Shown one piece after another: positions 53,944 through 63,220 of a stretch of 64,000 bases of DNA; position 1 is the stretch's first letter; each line of letters begins with the position of its first letter. Below the pieces are notes generated by a model. It was given only the letters and a program-made list of their open reading frames with translations, made no database searches and had not been told where the DNA came from. The DNA is from Neptuniibacter sp. CAU 1671 (GTDB taxonomy: Bacteria; Pseudomonadota; Gammaproteobacteria; Pseudomonadales; Balneatricaceae): NCBI RefSeq assembly GCF_029222905.1, contig NZ_JARHUE010000002.1:124001-188000 (forward strand), given 5' to 3'. Position numbers and translations under genes: made by a program.

Positions 53944-55285
53944 ACGCCTGCAAGCACATGCAGCGATCCAGCTGCAGCCTTCTCGCCCTCAGGTGTATGG
54001 GCGCATTACCCGCATGATTGGTCTTACGCTGGAAGCTGTTGGTATCAAGGCTGCTGTCGGCGAGTGTTGTTTTATCGAGCGGCCTGAGGGCGGTCAGATT
54101 GAAGCTGAAGTGGTTGGTTTCTCCGGTGACCGGCTTTATCTGATGCCGCTTTATCCCATTGATGGTCTGCATTCGGGTACCCGGGTGATTGCCGGTCATC
54201 AGGCTGGGGCCGTGCCGGTAGGTATGAATCTCCTGGGCCGTATTCTGAATGGTGTGGGCAAGCCAATCGATGGTTTTGGCCCCCTTCAGCCTGAAGCGGA
54301 AGTTTCCCTCGCCGGAGAGATTATTAACCCACTGCAGCGTGCGCCGATTCAGCAGACGCTGGATGTCGGAGTGCGTGCCATAAACTCCCTGCTGACAGTC
54401 GGCAGAGGGCAGCGCATGGGTTTGTTTGCGGGCAGTGGTGTGGGTAAGTCGGTGCTGCTGGGTATGATGACCCGTTTTACCGAAGCGGAAGTGATCGTCG
54501 TTGGCCTGATCGGTGAACGAGGCCGTGAGGTGAAAGAATTTATTGATCACAGCCTTGGGGCTGAAGGTCTGAAACGCTCGGTGGTGGTGGCATCTCCGGC
54601 CGATGATTCACCGCTGATGCGTCTGCGCGCGTCCCAGTTGGCGACGCGGATTGCGGAATATTTTCGCGATCAGGGTAAAAACGTACTCCTGCTAATGGAT
54701 TCGCTGACCCGTTATGCCCAGGCGCAGCGTGAGATTGCCCTGGCGGTGGGTGAGCCTCCGGCCACCAAAGGTTATCCGCCTTCTGTGTTTGCTAAAATTC
54801 CTAAGCTGGTCGAACGTGCCGGGAATGGTAAATCCGGTGGTGGTTCGATCACGGCATTTTATACCGTACTGACAGAGGGTGATGATCAGCAGGACCCGGT
54901 GGCTGATGCTGCGCGGGCAATTCTGGACGGTCATGTGGTGTTATCACGGCAACTGGCGGAGCAGGGGCATTACCCGGCCATTGATATAGAAGCCTCTATC
55001 AGTCGTGCAATGCCGCAGATAGTGGCGCCTGAGCATCTGGCCACTGCGCTGAGGTTTAAACGTCAGTTATCTCGTTACCGGCAGAATGAAGACCTGATTA
55101 ATGTTGGCGCCTATTTGAAAGGCAGTGATCCTGACACCGATTTTATTATGCATGCGCTGCCGGCGGTGCGTGGTTTTCTCTGTCAGGGTATGCATGAGAA
55201 AACACCGTTGATGGAATCGCTGCAGCATCTGGTGAATGTACTGATGCCAGCTGTGGTTCCGGAATCAGAGCAGGGTAAAGCATAA
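53927..55285 (+). CDS. fliI: flagellum-specific ATP synthase FliI
   Basis: Hexameric ATPase that energises export of flagellar proteins. The 452-aa product has Walker [16 protein letters not shown] near residue 167, [15 protein letters not shown] near 193, Walker [18 protein letters not shown] near 255 and the conserved [18 protein letters not shown] near 283. The ATG at 53927 (MTDLLKRL) aligns with E. coli FliI; upstream ATGs at 53906 and 53918 are possible. Confidence 0.96.
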   Translation: MTDLLKRLQAHAAIQLQPSRPQVYGRITRMIGLTLEAVGIKAAVGECCFIERPEGGQIEAEVVGFSGDRLYLMPLYPIDGLHSGTRVIAGHQAGAVPVGMNLLGRILNGVGKPIDGFGPLQPEAEVSLAGEIINPLQRAPIQQTLDVGVRAINSLLTVGRGQRMGLFAGSGVGKSVLLGMMTRFTEAEVIVVGLIGERGREVKEFIDHSLGAEGLKRSVVVASPADDSPLMRLRASQLATRIAEYFRDQGKNVLLLMDSLTRYAQAQREIALAVGEPPATKGYPPSVFAKIPKLVERAGNGKSGGGSITAFYTVLTEGDDQQDPVADAARAILDGHVVLSRQLAEQGHYPAIDIEASISRAMPQIVAPEHLATALRFKRQLSRYRQNEDLINVGAYLKGSDPDTDFIMHALPAVRGFLCQGMHEKTPLMESLQHLVNVLMPAVVPESEQGKA

Positions 55286-55288
55286 CGT

Positions 55289-55732
55289 ATGGGACAACGT
55301 TCAAAACGTCTGGAACTGGTGCTGAGTCTTGCTGAAAAGAAAAGGCAGCAGGCGGACCAGTTTCTGGCGAACAGCCGTCAGAGTCTGGCCCAAAGTCAGG
55401 CGACGCTTGCACAGCTGGATCGCTACCTGCTTGAGTACCGGCAGATGTATCTGGGTGTTAATGCTCAGGGTGCGACCGGCGCTCAGCTGCAGACCCAGCA
55501 GGCATTTATCCAGAAACTGGAAGCGGCAAGACAAACTCAGGTTCAGGCCATTGAACATCAAAAAAGAGAGCTGGAAGCGGTAGAAAAACATTGGCAGGCG
55601 ATGTTTGCCAAGTTCAAAGGCATTGAAAAATTAACCGATCAGGTGCGTAAGTCTGAAGCAGCTGAACAGGAAAAAATCTTGCAAAAACAGCTTGATGAAA
55701 GAGCTCAATTGCACCGTCCGGATTACATCTAA
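55289..55732 (+). CDS. fliJ: flagellar export protein FliJ
   Basis: 147-aa, almost wholly coiled-coil protein rich in Gln, Lys and Glu, with RLELVLSLAEKKRQQA near the N-terminus as in other FliJ proteins. It connects FliI to the export gate FlhA and escorts chaperones. Starts 3 bp after fliI. Sequence conservation is low, so the call leans on size, coiled-coil pattern and position. Confidence 0.9.
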   Translation: MGQRSKRLELVLSLAEKKRQQADQFLANSRQSLAQSQATLAQLDRYLLEYRQMYLGVNAQGATGAQLQTQQAFIQKLEAARQTQVQAIEHQKRELEAVEKHWQAMFAKFKGIEKLTDQVRKSEAAEQEKILQKQLDERAQLHRPDYI

Positions 55733-55810
55733 AAACTGACTGTTGAGATTTTAAACAGTTGGCCTTCTTTTTGCTGAGTTCATGTCAGGTTTGTCAGATG
55801 GGAAACGGCA

Positions 55811-57520
55811 ATGAATCAGCAAGTCTCTCTGCCCGCACTTGGCGGTTTGCTTTCACTTGATCTGTCTATGCTGGCTCAGCCCCAGCAGGGCGGGGCTTTA
55901 GCGGCCACAGATCTGGTCAACAGTTTTGGTACCTTACTCAACCAGATGGTGGCAGAAGGTCAGCTTCCTGGTGTGCTGCCCAACGGCCAGATGTTGCCGA
56001 CGGGAGGCGCAGCTTTGCCGTTAACGGAGGCAGCGCCCCCGGAGCTGGTTCAGCAGCAACTTGAGCAGCTGGCTGCGATGCTGGAGCAGCAGGGTTCTGA
56101 TGGCGCTGATGAGTTGGCCGGGCTGGCGGCGGAGATCGCCCGGCTGCTGAAACAGGCCGGACAAAATCAGGCATCAACCACGGATCAGCTCAATGCGGCG
56201 GTGACGGAGCTGTCCGAAGATATGATTGCTGAGGCAGAGCCGGTCACCTCGTCATCAGAAGTACTGAGTGAATCTGAAGCGGTGTCTGTAGCGGCAGATG
56301 AAGCGCCGCCGCAGACGGACCCCGTTCCTGTGGTGGTTGATGCAGGCACTGCCACGGTTGCTGATGAAGACCCGGTTGTTGAGCAGCTCGCTGACGATAC
56401 GGCAGTGGCTGAAGAAGAGCCGGTGGTTGTAACTGCTGCTCCTGAGAATGAGGAAACACTTCAGGCGGCTGAAGACAGCTCGATCAGTGGTGAGGATGCG
56501 CCGGAACTTGTGTTGCCTCAGTCGCAGCCTCAGGCCTTGGTCGATGGCAGTGCCGATGAAATCAGTGAAGATGTGGCTCCTGTTCAAATGAAGGAGCGTC
56601 CTTCCAAAGCACATCTGCATGCTTCAGAACAGGCCGTGGCGGCCCTGACCACTAAAGCGAATGCGCAGGCGGCTTTGCACAGTGCTGTGTTGGCGGTACC
56701 TGCCGAGGGTGAGGCCCAGGCAGCGGTTTCTACTCAGGTAGTAGATCTTCTGAAAACACAGAATCGTTCCGCCGCGGTGACGCAACTGGTTGATGAAAAT
56801 ACTGCAAACCCAACTTCGGGTGAGCGAGGCGGGCGAACTGAAGCTTCCGCGCCATCCAGCGAGCCAGCGCCGCTGCCAACCCTGGGGAAAAAACTGGAAC
56901 TCAATCTGGAAAACAGTCAGGCGTTACTGCGCAGTGTGGCGGCTTTACGGCAGGGGGCTGATACCCAGTCCTCGCAACAGCGGGCTGAAGCAATACCCTT
57001 GACGGGTTCTGAAACCTATAACGCTGCAGGTATATCCCAGCCAACCCAGACGCAAAAAGTGCTGACAGAACAGCAAACGCTGATGATGCCGAATCAGATG
57101 CGGATGAATACCCCGGTCTGGCAGAATGCGTTGGGTGAGCGAGCGATGTTGCTGGTGGCGAATGGTGCGCGCACAGCCGAGATTCGTCTGGATCCGCCTG
57201 AGCTGGGATCGCTGCATATTCGTGTACATATGCATCAGGATCAGGTCAGCCTGAGTTTCTCTTCGCCCCATGCGCATGTGCGTGATGCGGTTGAACAGAG
57301 TTTGCCAAGGCTGCGTGAGATGTTTGCAGAACAGGGACTTGCGCTACAGGATTCCTCGGTATCGGACCAGTCATCGGGTGATCGCCGTGGTGAGTCTGCT
57401 CAACAATTGGCTGAACGCTCCTATGGCATCGGCGGTGGCGGCGAGTTGACGATGGATGATGCTGATGAGCCGCCAATGCGCGGCGCTCAGAGTGTTAATC
57501 TGGTGGATTATTATGCCTGA
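55811..57520 (+). CDS. fliK: flagellar hook-length control protein FliK
   Basis: Secreted ruler that measures the hook and switches export specificity through FlhB. The 569-aa protein has a long, low-complexity, acidic Ala/Glu/Val-rich middle (about 130-260), expected for the ruler, and the conserved C-terminal Flg_hook domain (about 430-525) with RLDPPELGSLHIRVHMHQDQ and LRDA-like VRDAVEQSLPRLREM. No HPt gene lies between fliJ and fliK, unlike in Pseudomonas. Confidence 0.92.
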   Translation: MNQQVSLPALGGLLSLDLSMLAQPQQGGALAATDLVNSFGTLLNQMVAEGQLPGVLPNGQMLPTGGAALPLTEAAPPELVQQQLEQLAAMLEQQGSDGADELAGLAAEIARLLKQAGQNQASTTDQLNAAVTELSEDMIAEAEPVTSSSEVLSESEAVSVAADEAPPQTDPVPVVVDAGTATVADEDPVVEQLADDTAVAEEEPVVVTAAPENEETLQAAEDSSISGEDAPELVLPQSQPQALVDGSADEISEDVAPVQMKERPSKAHLHASEQAVAALTTKANAQAALHSAVLAVPAEGEAQAAVSTQVVDLLKTQNRSAAVTQLVDENTANPTSGERGGRTEASAPSSEPAPLPTLGKKLELNLENSQALLRSVAALRQGADTQSSQQRAEAIPLTGSETYNAAGISQPTQTQKVLTEQQTLMMPNQMRMNTPVWQNALGERAMLLVANGARTAEIRLDPPELGSLHIRVHMHQDQVSLSFSSPHAHVRDAVEQSLPRLREMFAEQGLALQDSSVSDQSSGDRRGESAQQLAERSYGIGGGGELTMDDADEPPMRGAQSVNLVDYYA

Positions 57521-57656
57521 CCGGGTTTAACCGGCCGCTTGAGGTTTTTACGTTGTTCAGCCGTAAAATCAGTGTGTTATAGTAAGGCAAAGTATGCCGG
57601 TCTGTGGCCGGTTGTTGGGAATGAATCGCCGCGTAACAGGCTGAGGTATTTGGGTA

Positions 57657-58181
57657 ATGGCGGAAGCTGACGAGTCCACCGAAGAAACAGGCGCAGAGGG
57701 TAAGAAAAAGTCCAAGCTGGTGTTGATTATTGCACTGGTGGTGGGTGTGTTACTGGTAGGTGGCGGTGGCGCTGCGGTCGCTTTTTTCCTGCTCGGTGAT
57801 GATCAGCCTGCCGCGGAAGAGGTTGCAGCTACGCCGGAAAAAGCTGAGGCGATCTATACCAAGGTGCGTACCAAAGAAGGCAAGCCGATGTTTGTGGTCA
57901 CGTTGCAGTCATTGGATCAGCGGCCGCACTATATGCAGGCTTATGTAGAAGCGAAAAGCCGTGACTCCGATGTGGATGCGGCGCTGACCCTGCATATGCC
58001 GCTGATTGTATCGCGGTTGAATACGCTGTTTTCGACCCAGAAATTTGAGCAGTTGCAAACCGTCGAGGGCAAGATTAAGTTGCGTCAGGATGCAACGGAT
58101 CTGGTCCGCGAGATTATGCAGGAAAAAATCGGAAAGCCGGGTGTTGAAACCATTCTATTCACTAACTTTGTGATGCAATGA
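57657..58181 (+). CDS. fliL: flagellar basal body-associated protein FliL
   Basis: 174-aa inner-membrane protein around the stator. A short Glu-rich cytoplasmic N-terminus with KKKSK is followed by one TM helix (about 22-45, LVLIIALVVGVLLVGGGGAA) and a periplasmic FliL domain ending VRTILFTNFVMQ-like (VETILFTNFVMQ). The 136-bp gap before it contains no recognised sigma-54 promoter or FleQ box. Begins the fliLMNOPQR-flhB run. Confidence 0.94.
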   Translation: MAEADESTEETGAEGKKKSKLVLIIALVVGVLLVGGGGAAVAFFLLGDDQPAAEEVAATPEKAEAIYTKVRTKEGKPMFVVTLQSLDQRPHYMQAYVEAKSRDSDVDAALTLHMPLIVSRLNTLFSTQKFEQLQTVEGKIKLRQDATDLVREIMQEKIGKPGVETILFTNFVMQ

Positions 58182-58216
58182 TGTCGTCGATGGGTCTGCT
58201 GGAGGGTGTAGCCTAG

Positions 58217-59197
58217 ATGTCGGTCAAAGATCTGCTGTCCCAGGATGAGATCGATGCGCTGTTGCACGGTGTTGATGATGGCGATGTCGATACCTCAGAA
58301 TCGGTAGATGACCTCGACGACGGTGAGGTCCGCCCTTACGATCTTGCCAGCCATGAACGCATTGTTCGTGGCCGTATGCCAACGCTCGAAATGATCAATG
58401 AGCGTTTTGCCCGTTATACCCGCATCAGTCTGTTTAATCTGCTTCGTCGTGAAGCAGATGTGACCGTGGGTGGCGTTCAGGTAATGAAGTATGGTGATTA
58501 CATCCATACTCTCTATGTTCCGACCAGTATGAACCTGATCCGGGTGCCACCTTTGCGGGGCACCGGTCTGTTTATTATGGACGCCAAGCTGGTGTTCAAG
58601 CTGGTGGATAATTTCTTTGGTGGCGATGGTCGTCATGCCAAAATTGAAGGGCGTGAATTTACCCCCACTGAAACCCGGCTGATCCAGAAAACCCTGGAAC
58701 AATTTTTCCTTGATCTCGAAGATGCCTGGCGGCCGGTTAAAAACCTGTCGTTTGAGCATATTGGTCATGAGATGAATCCGGCTATGGCTAACGTTATCAA
58801 CCCGACGGAGGTTGTGGTGGTCAGTTCCTTTCAGGTAGACCTTGAAGGGGGTTCCGGTGAGTTTCATGTGGCGTTGCCCTATTCGATGCTGGAACCGATC
58901 AGAGATCTGCTGGTGTCCGGTTTTCAAAGCAGTGAAGATGAGCGTGATGAGCGTTGGCAGACCGCGTTGCAGCGTGACATTCTGATGGCGCATCTGACGC
59001 TGGAGATGTCGATTGCCCGTCAGGAGATGACGCTGCGGGATGTGCTAGAGCTGGAAGCCGGTGATATTATTCCGGTTGAACTGCCGGAGACCTTTGAGCT
59101 CAGAGCCAACAAGGTGCCGGTGTTTACCTGTAAACTCGGTCAGTCACGTGGCAATCTGGCGTTAAAAATTCAAAATCAGGTTGTTCGTCGTAAATAA
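58217..59197 (+). CDS. fliM: flagellar motor switch protein FliM
   Basis: C-ring protein that binds phospho-CheY. The 326-aa product has the CheY-binding N-terminal LSQDEIDALLHGV (residues 5-17), the middle domain with GTGLFIMDAKLVFKLVDNFFGG near 115-136 (key GGxG-type FFGGDG) and a C-terminal SpoA domain. Upstream of fliN in the usual order. Confidence 0.97.
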   Translation: MSVKDLLSQDEIDALLHGVDDGDVDTSESVDDLDDGEVRPYDLASHERIVRGRMPTLEMINERFARYTRISLFNLLRREADVTVGGVQVMKYGDYIHTLYVPTSMNLIRVPPLRGTGLFIMDAKLVFKLVDNFFGGDGRHAKIEGREFTPTETRLIQKTLEQFFLDLEDAWRPVKNLSFEHIGHEMNPAMANVINPTEVVVVSSFQVDLEGGSGEFHVALPYSMLEPIRDLLVSGFQSSEDERDERWQTALQRDILMAHLTLEMSIARQEMTLRDVLELEAGDIIPVELPETFELRANKVPVFTCKLGQSRGNLALKIQNQVVRRK

Positions 59198-59224
59198 CCC
59201 TGCAGGGGAGAGAAGGTGTGATTC

Positions 59225-59668
59225 ATGAGTGATGATGCAGATCTGGATCAACAGGCGCTGGCCGATGAGTGGGCTGCGGCACTGGAAGAGCAGACTGGCG
59301 ATGATGCAGGCGAGCAGATCGATCCTGATGAGCTTTTAAAGGCCACCGGTGTCAATCAGGACAAGGTGCAATTGGCTGAACTGAAGGATGAGGGTAAACC
59401 CGTCGCGGACCCCAAACTGGATGTCATCCTTGATATTCCGGTGACCCTGTCAATGGAAGTGGGCCAGACCGATATTCCCATCAGTAACCTGCTGCAGCTG
59501 ACGCAGGGTTCGGTTATTGAACTGGACCGGGTGGCGGGTGAACCGCTGGATGTAATGGTCAATGGAACGCTGATCGCCCATGGCGAAGTGGTTGTCGTCA
59601 ACGATCGTTACGGTATCCGTCTAACTGATGTAATCAGTCCGCAAGAGCGGATTCGCCGTCTGAAATAG
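59225..59668 (+). CDS. fliN: flagellar motor switch protein FliN
   Basis: 147-aa C-ring protein: an acidic Asp/Glu-rich N-terminal extension (about 1-50) and the SpoA domain (about 65-145) with LDIPVTLSMEVGQTDIPISN and DVMVNGTLIAHGEVVVVNDR. It cooperates with FliH in docking export substrates. Five bases before fliO. Confidence 0.96.
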   Translation: MSDDADLDQQALADEWAAALEEQTGDDAGEQIDPDELLKATGVNQDKVQLAELKDEGKPVADPKLDVILDIPVTLSMEVGQTDIPISNLLQLTQGSVIELDRVAGEPLDVMVNGTLIAHGEVVVVNDRYGIRLTDVISPQERIRRLK

Positions 59669-59673
59669 ACCTG

Positions 59674-60105
59674 ATGCGGATAGCTGCTCTTCTTATCGGC
59701 TTTTTTTTCGCACCCTGGGCAGCGGCTGAAACCGCGTCCGGGGCCGAGGCAATGCGGCCCGCTTTTCAGGAGCCTTTCTCAATTGCCGCGCTGACGCAGT
59801 TGGTGTTCGGTTTGGGTCTGGTGCTGGGCATGATTCTGTTGCTGGCCTGGCTGGTACGACGTTTCTCAGGTTTTACCCCTATGAGCCGTCAGATGCGTGT
59901 TCTGGCTGTGTTGCCACTGAGTACGCGTGAGAAAGTCGTGCTGGTTGAAGTGGGTGGGCAGCAACTGCTGCTTGGTGTGGCGCCGGGTCGGGTCAATCTG
60001 ATTAAAGAGTTTGAGGAGCCGGTAGTAAAACTGGCTGAACAATCAGCCCCAGCCTTTGCGGCTAAGCTGGCGGAAGTGCTTCAGAGGCAAAAATCTGATG
60101 GTTAA
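59674..60105 (+). CDS. fliO: flagellar biosynthesis protein FliO
   Basis: 143-aa protein with a cleavable-looking signal sequence (about 1-20, [19 protein letters not shown]) and a TM helix (about 34-56), followed by the conserved cytoplasmic [24 protein letters not shown] domain (near 75-98). It is the scaffold for FliP ring assembly. Overlaps fliP by 8 bp. Confidence 0.92.
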   Translation: MRIAALLIGFFFAPWAAAETASGAEAMRPAFQEPFSIAALTQLVFGLGLVLGMILLLAWLVRRFSGFTPMSRQMRVLAVLPLSTREKVVLVEVGGQQLLLGVAPGRVNLIKEFEEPVVKLAEQSAPAFAAKLAEVLQRQKSDG

Positions 60106-60835
60106 ATGGCTGCTGCTGGTTCTCGGTTTTGTGCCTATGCTGGCTCAGGCAGCGGATGTCGGGATTCCGGCTGTCACTGTGACCACGGGTGAAAACGGTG
60201 AGACCAGCTACAGTGTGACGATCCAGATCCTTGCGCTGATGACCATGCTGACGTTCCTGCCAGCTATGGTCATGATGATGACCTCATTTGCCCGCATTAT
60301 TATTGTTTTCTCAATTCTCCGACAGGCGCTGGGTCTGCAGCAGACACCTTCCAATCAGATTCTGATTGGTATCGCGTTGTTCCTGACATTGTTTATCATG
60401 ACGCCGGTGCTGGATAAGGTGTATCAGGATGCCGTGACACCCTACCTGAATGAGGAGATTGGGGTGGTGGCTGCGCTGGAGCAGGCCAGCGGTCCTTTTC
60501 GAGATTTTATGCTGATGCAGACCCGTGAAAGTGATCTGGATCTGTTTATGCGAATTTCGGATACCCCCGCTGTTGAAACGCCGGATGAAGTGCCTTTTAC
60601 CGTTCTGGTGCCCGCCTTTGTGACCAGCGAGCTGAAGACTGCTTTTCAGATCGGTTTTATGTTGTTTATCCCGTTCCTGATTATTGATTTGGTGGTGGCC
60701 AGTGTTTTGATGGCAATGGGTATGATGATGCTGTCACCGGTCATTATTTCGTTGCCGTTTAAAATCATGCTGTTTGTCCTGGTTGACGGCTGGGCTCTGG
60801 TGATTGGTACGCTGGCAGCAAGCTTTGGGCTATAG
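60098..60835 (+). CDS. fliP: flagellar export gate protein FliP
   Basis: Core of the export gate in the MS ring. The 245-aa product has a signal peptide ([18 protein letters not shown]), four TM helices and family motifs: [19 protein letters not shown] near residue 62, [16 protein letters not shown] near 82 and a C-terminal [20 protein letters not shown]. The ATG at 60098 lies within the fliO end; in-frame upstream codons to 60056 are not needed. Confidence 0.96.
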   Translation: MVKWLLLVLGFVPMLAQAADVGIPAVTVTTGENGETSYSVTIQILALMTMLTFLPAMVMMMTSFARIIIVFSILRQALGLQQTPSNQILIGIALFLTLFIMTPVLDKVYQDAVTPYLNEEIGVVAALEQASGPFRDFMLMQTRESDLDLFMRISDTPAVETPDEVPFTVLVPAFVTSELKTAFQIGFMLFIPFLIIDLVVASVLMAMGMMMLSPVIISLPFKIMLFVLVDGWALVIGTLAASFGL

Positions 60836-60860
60836 TGCCTAAGAAACCGGGAGGACGGCC

Positions 60861-61130
60861 ATGACACCTGAAGTAGTTCTGAGTATTTTCGGTGAAGCGT
60901 TCTGGCTGATCGTGTTGATGGTTTCCGTCATTATTCTGCCGAGCCTGGTGGTGGGTTTGGTTGTCTCTACCTTTCAGGCAGCTACTCAGATCAATGAACA
61001 GACACTCAGCTTTCTGCCGCGTCTGATCATTACGTTATTGGTAATTATGTGGGCCGGTCCATGGCTTCTGACTCAGCTGATGGAGCATTTTACCCGGCTG
61101 GTCAAAAACATCCCCTTTCTCATCGGTTAA
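60861..61130 (+). CDS. fliQ: flagellar export gate protein FliQ
   Basis: 89-aa protein of two TM helices (about 12-36 and 52-76) with VGLVVSTFQAATQINEQTLSF between them, the family signature. GGGAGG precedes the ATG. Assembles with FliP and FliR in the gate. Confidence 0.96.
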   Translation: MTPEVVLSIFGEAFWLIVLMVSVIILPSLVVGLVVSTFQAATQINEQTLSFLPRLIITLLVIMWAGPWLLTQLMEHFTRLVKNIPFLIG

Positions 61131-61133
61131 CCC

Positions 61134-61913
61134 ATGTTTGATGTCAGTCTCCTGCAGATTGAAGATTGGGTTGCGGCTTTTCTCTGGCCGTTGTTCCGGG
61201 TTGCGTCCTTTTTTATGGCAGTACCCTTGCTGGGTGGACAGTTGGTCTCGGCGCGTATTCGTCTGATTCTGGCGTTGTCTATTACGGCCATCACTGCTCC
61301 TCTGCTGCCTGCAATGCCGCCTTTTACCGGGCTGGATGGGCAAGCCTGGATCATTATTGCTCAGCAGATCCTGATCGGTGGTGCGCTGGGTTTTATGTTT
61401 CAGGTGTTTTTTCAGGTGTTCGTGCTGGGCGGGCAGATGATTGCGACCCAGATGGGTTTGGGTTTTGCCTCTGTCAGTGACCCCGCTAACGGTATACCGG
61501 TGGTGATGCTGAGTCAGTTTTATCTGACCATGGTGATGATTTTGTTTATCTCACTTAACGGGCATCTGGTGATGGTTGAGGTGATTGTGCGCAGCTTTGA
61601 TGTGTTGCCTGTAGCGATGACGGGGCTGACTCAACCCATGCTGTGGAAGATAGCGATTGCCGGTAGCTGGATGTTCTCGGCAGCACTGCTGATGGCGTTG
61701 CCTGCTGTCACAGCTCTGCTGGTGGTGAATATGACTTTTGGCATTATGTCCCGGGCAGCGCCTCAGCTAAATATTCTGGCGATAGGTTTTCCGTTCACCA
61801 TGGTGTTGGGTTTATTTATCAACTGGGTCAATCTGGGCGGTTTTCTGGATCAGTACATGCGTATTTCCAGCTATGCTCTGGATTATATTGAACAGTTGCT
61901 CAGTGGAGTGTGA
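61134..61913 (+). CDS. fliR: flagellar export gate protein FliR
   Basis: 259-aa inner-membrane protein with about six TM helices, conserved FFQVFVLGGQMIATQMGLGFA near residue 97-117 and NLLA-like ITFGIMSRAAPQLNI near 202. Starts 3 bp after fliQ and is followed 3 bp later by flhB. Confidence 0.95.
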   Translation: MFDVSLLQIEDWVAAFLWPLFRVASFFMAVPLLGGQLVSARIRLILALSITAITAPLLPAMPPFTGLDGQAWIIIAQQILIGGALGFMFQVFFQVFVLGGQMIATQMGLGFASVSDPANGIPVVMLSQFYLTMVMILFISLNGHLVMVEVIVRSFDVLPVAMTGLTQPMLWKIAIAGSWMFSAALLMALPAVTALLVVNMTFGIMSRAAPQLNILAIGFPFTMVLGLFINWVNLGGFLDQYMRISSYALDYIEQLLSGV

Positions 61914-61916
61914 CCG

Positions 61917-63068
61917 GTGGCTGAAGAAGATTCAGGTCAGGAAAAGACGGAACAACCCACGCCCAAGCGCCTGAAAGAGGCGCGGGAAAAGGGCGATGTT
62001 CCCCGATCAAAAGAACTCACCACCATGCTGGTGCTGATGGCGGCGGTACTGGGTGCCTTTATCTTTGGTGGACAGTTGGTGGAACGCATGATCGGCATGA
62101 TGGAGCACAACTTTCTGCTGGACCGTTCAGCTGTATTTGATAGCAATGCCATGATTGCGCATCTGGGGGTGTCGATACGGGAGGCTGGCCTGGCGCTGGC
62201 CGGTATTTTCGGCCTGATTGTGGTGGCTGCTATTGTCGGTCCTATCGCTCTGGGAGGCTGGAACTTCAGTGCTCAGGCCTTGCAGCCCAAAGGCAGCCGG
62301 ATCGATCCGCTGGCAGGCATCAAGCGTATGTTTTCCCTGAAATCGTTGGTGGAATTGTTCAAGGCGTTGGGTAAATTTGCTCTGGTAGGCGGTTTTGCCA
62401 TGCTGATTTTGTGGCAGATCCGTGGCGATATTATCGCCTTGGGTAATAGCCCGGATCGGCCCGCCATTCAGGCGGCGCTGGAGATAGTGACCTGGGTATT
62501 TATGGTGCTGAGTGCCGTGCTGATCATTATCGCTGCCATCGATGTGCCTTATCAGCTCTACGATTACACCCACAAGATGAAGATGACTCTCCAGGAAGTG
62601 AAGGATGAAATGAAAAACACGGAGGGTAAGCCTGAAGTCAAAGGGCGTATTCGTCAGTTGCAGCGTGAAATCTCTCAGCGTCGGATGATGAAGGCCGTCC
62701 CTGAGGCTGATGTAGTGATTACCAACCCGACCCATTATGCGGTAGCGGTGCGTTATGATTCAGAGTCACGCAATGCGCCGATTGTGGTGGCCAAGGGTGT
62801 TGATTTTGTTGCCCTGAAAATTCGTGAGATAGCGGCAGAGCATGAAGTGCCGATGTTGCAGGCGCCTGCTCTGGCGCGAGCGATCTACCATTCAACGGAA
62901 CTGGATGATGAGATTCCAGCGGGCCTGTTTCTGGCTGTGGCACAGGTGTTGGCGTATGTCTACCAGCTCAAGCGCTACCGTGATCATAACGATGTCTCTG
63001 CGCCGCGCCAGCCTGATCTGGAACATCTCGATATTCCTGATGAATTTAAAACCGATCCTCCTGCCTGA
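61917..63068 (+). CDS. flhB: flagellar export substrate-switch protein FlhB
   Basis: 383-aa gate protein that changes export from hook to filament substrates. GTG start with GEKTEQPTPKRL-type N-terminus (QEKTEQPTPKRLKEAREKG), four TM helices (about 30-210), and a cytoplasmic domain with the autocleavage site NPTH in ITNPTHYAVAVRY near residue 268. Last gene of the run; flhA follows behind its own promoter region. Confidence 0.97.
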   Translation: MAEEDSGQEKTEQPTPKRLKEAREKGDVPRSKELTTMLVLMAAVLGAFIFGGQLVERMIGMMEHNFLLDRSAVFDSNAMIAHLGVSIREAGLALAGIFGLIVVAAIVGPIALGGWNFSAQALQPKGSRIDPLAGIKRMFSLKSLVELFKALGKFALVGGFAMLILWQIRGDIIALGNSPDRPAIQAALEIVTWVFMVLSAVLIIIAAIDVPYQLYDYTHKMKMTLQEVKDEMKNTEGKPEVKGRIRQLQREISQRRMMKAVPEADVVITNPTHYAVAVRYDSESRNAPIVVAKGVDFVALKIREIAAEHEVPMLQAPALARAIYHSTELDDEIPAGLFLAVAQVLAYVYQLKRYRDHNDVSAPRQPDLEHLDIPDEFKTDPPA

Positions 63069-63079
63069 GTTCAATTTTC

Positions 63080-63095
63080 TGGCGTGAAAATTGCA
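63080..63095 (+). promoter_or_regulatory. sigma-54 promoter of flhA
   Basis: TGGCGTGAAAATTGCA has GG and GC separated by exactly 10 bases in TGGC...TTGCA context, a near-consensus RpoN site, with no terminator stem to explain it. It lies 125 bp before the flhA GTG, giving a leader of about 115 bases. Confidence 0.78.
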
Positions 63096-63121
63096 AAATA
63101 ATCATTGAGTTGGCGTTAATC

Positions 63122-63135
63122 GTCAAAAAACCGAC
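63122..63135. promoter_or_regulatory. FleQ-box candidate in the flhA leader
   Basis: GTCAAAAAACCGAC, 28 bases downstream of the -12 element. A weaker copy, reverse of GTCAAAAAAACATC, is at 63194-63207. The position downstream of the promoter is like the P. aeruginosa flhA leader. Confidence 0.5.
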
Positions 63136-63220
63136 ATTTTATGCTGTCTTTGGGCAAAGATGATCGGTTATTATCGATTAAGTTGAATTTAGTGATGTTT
63201 TTTTGACGCATAGGTTCTGA

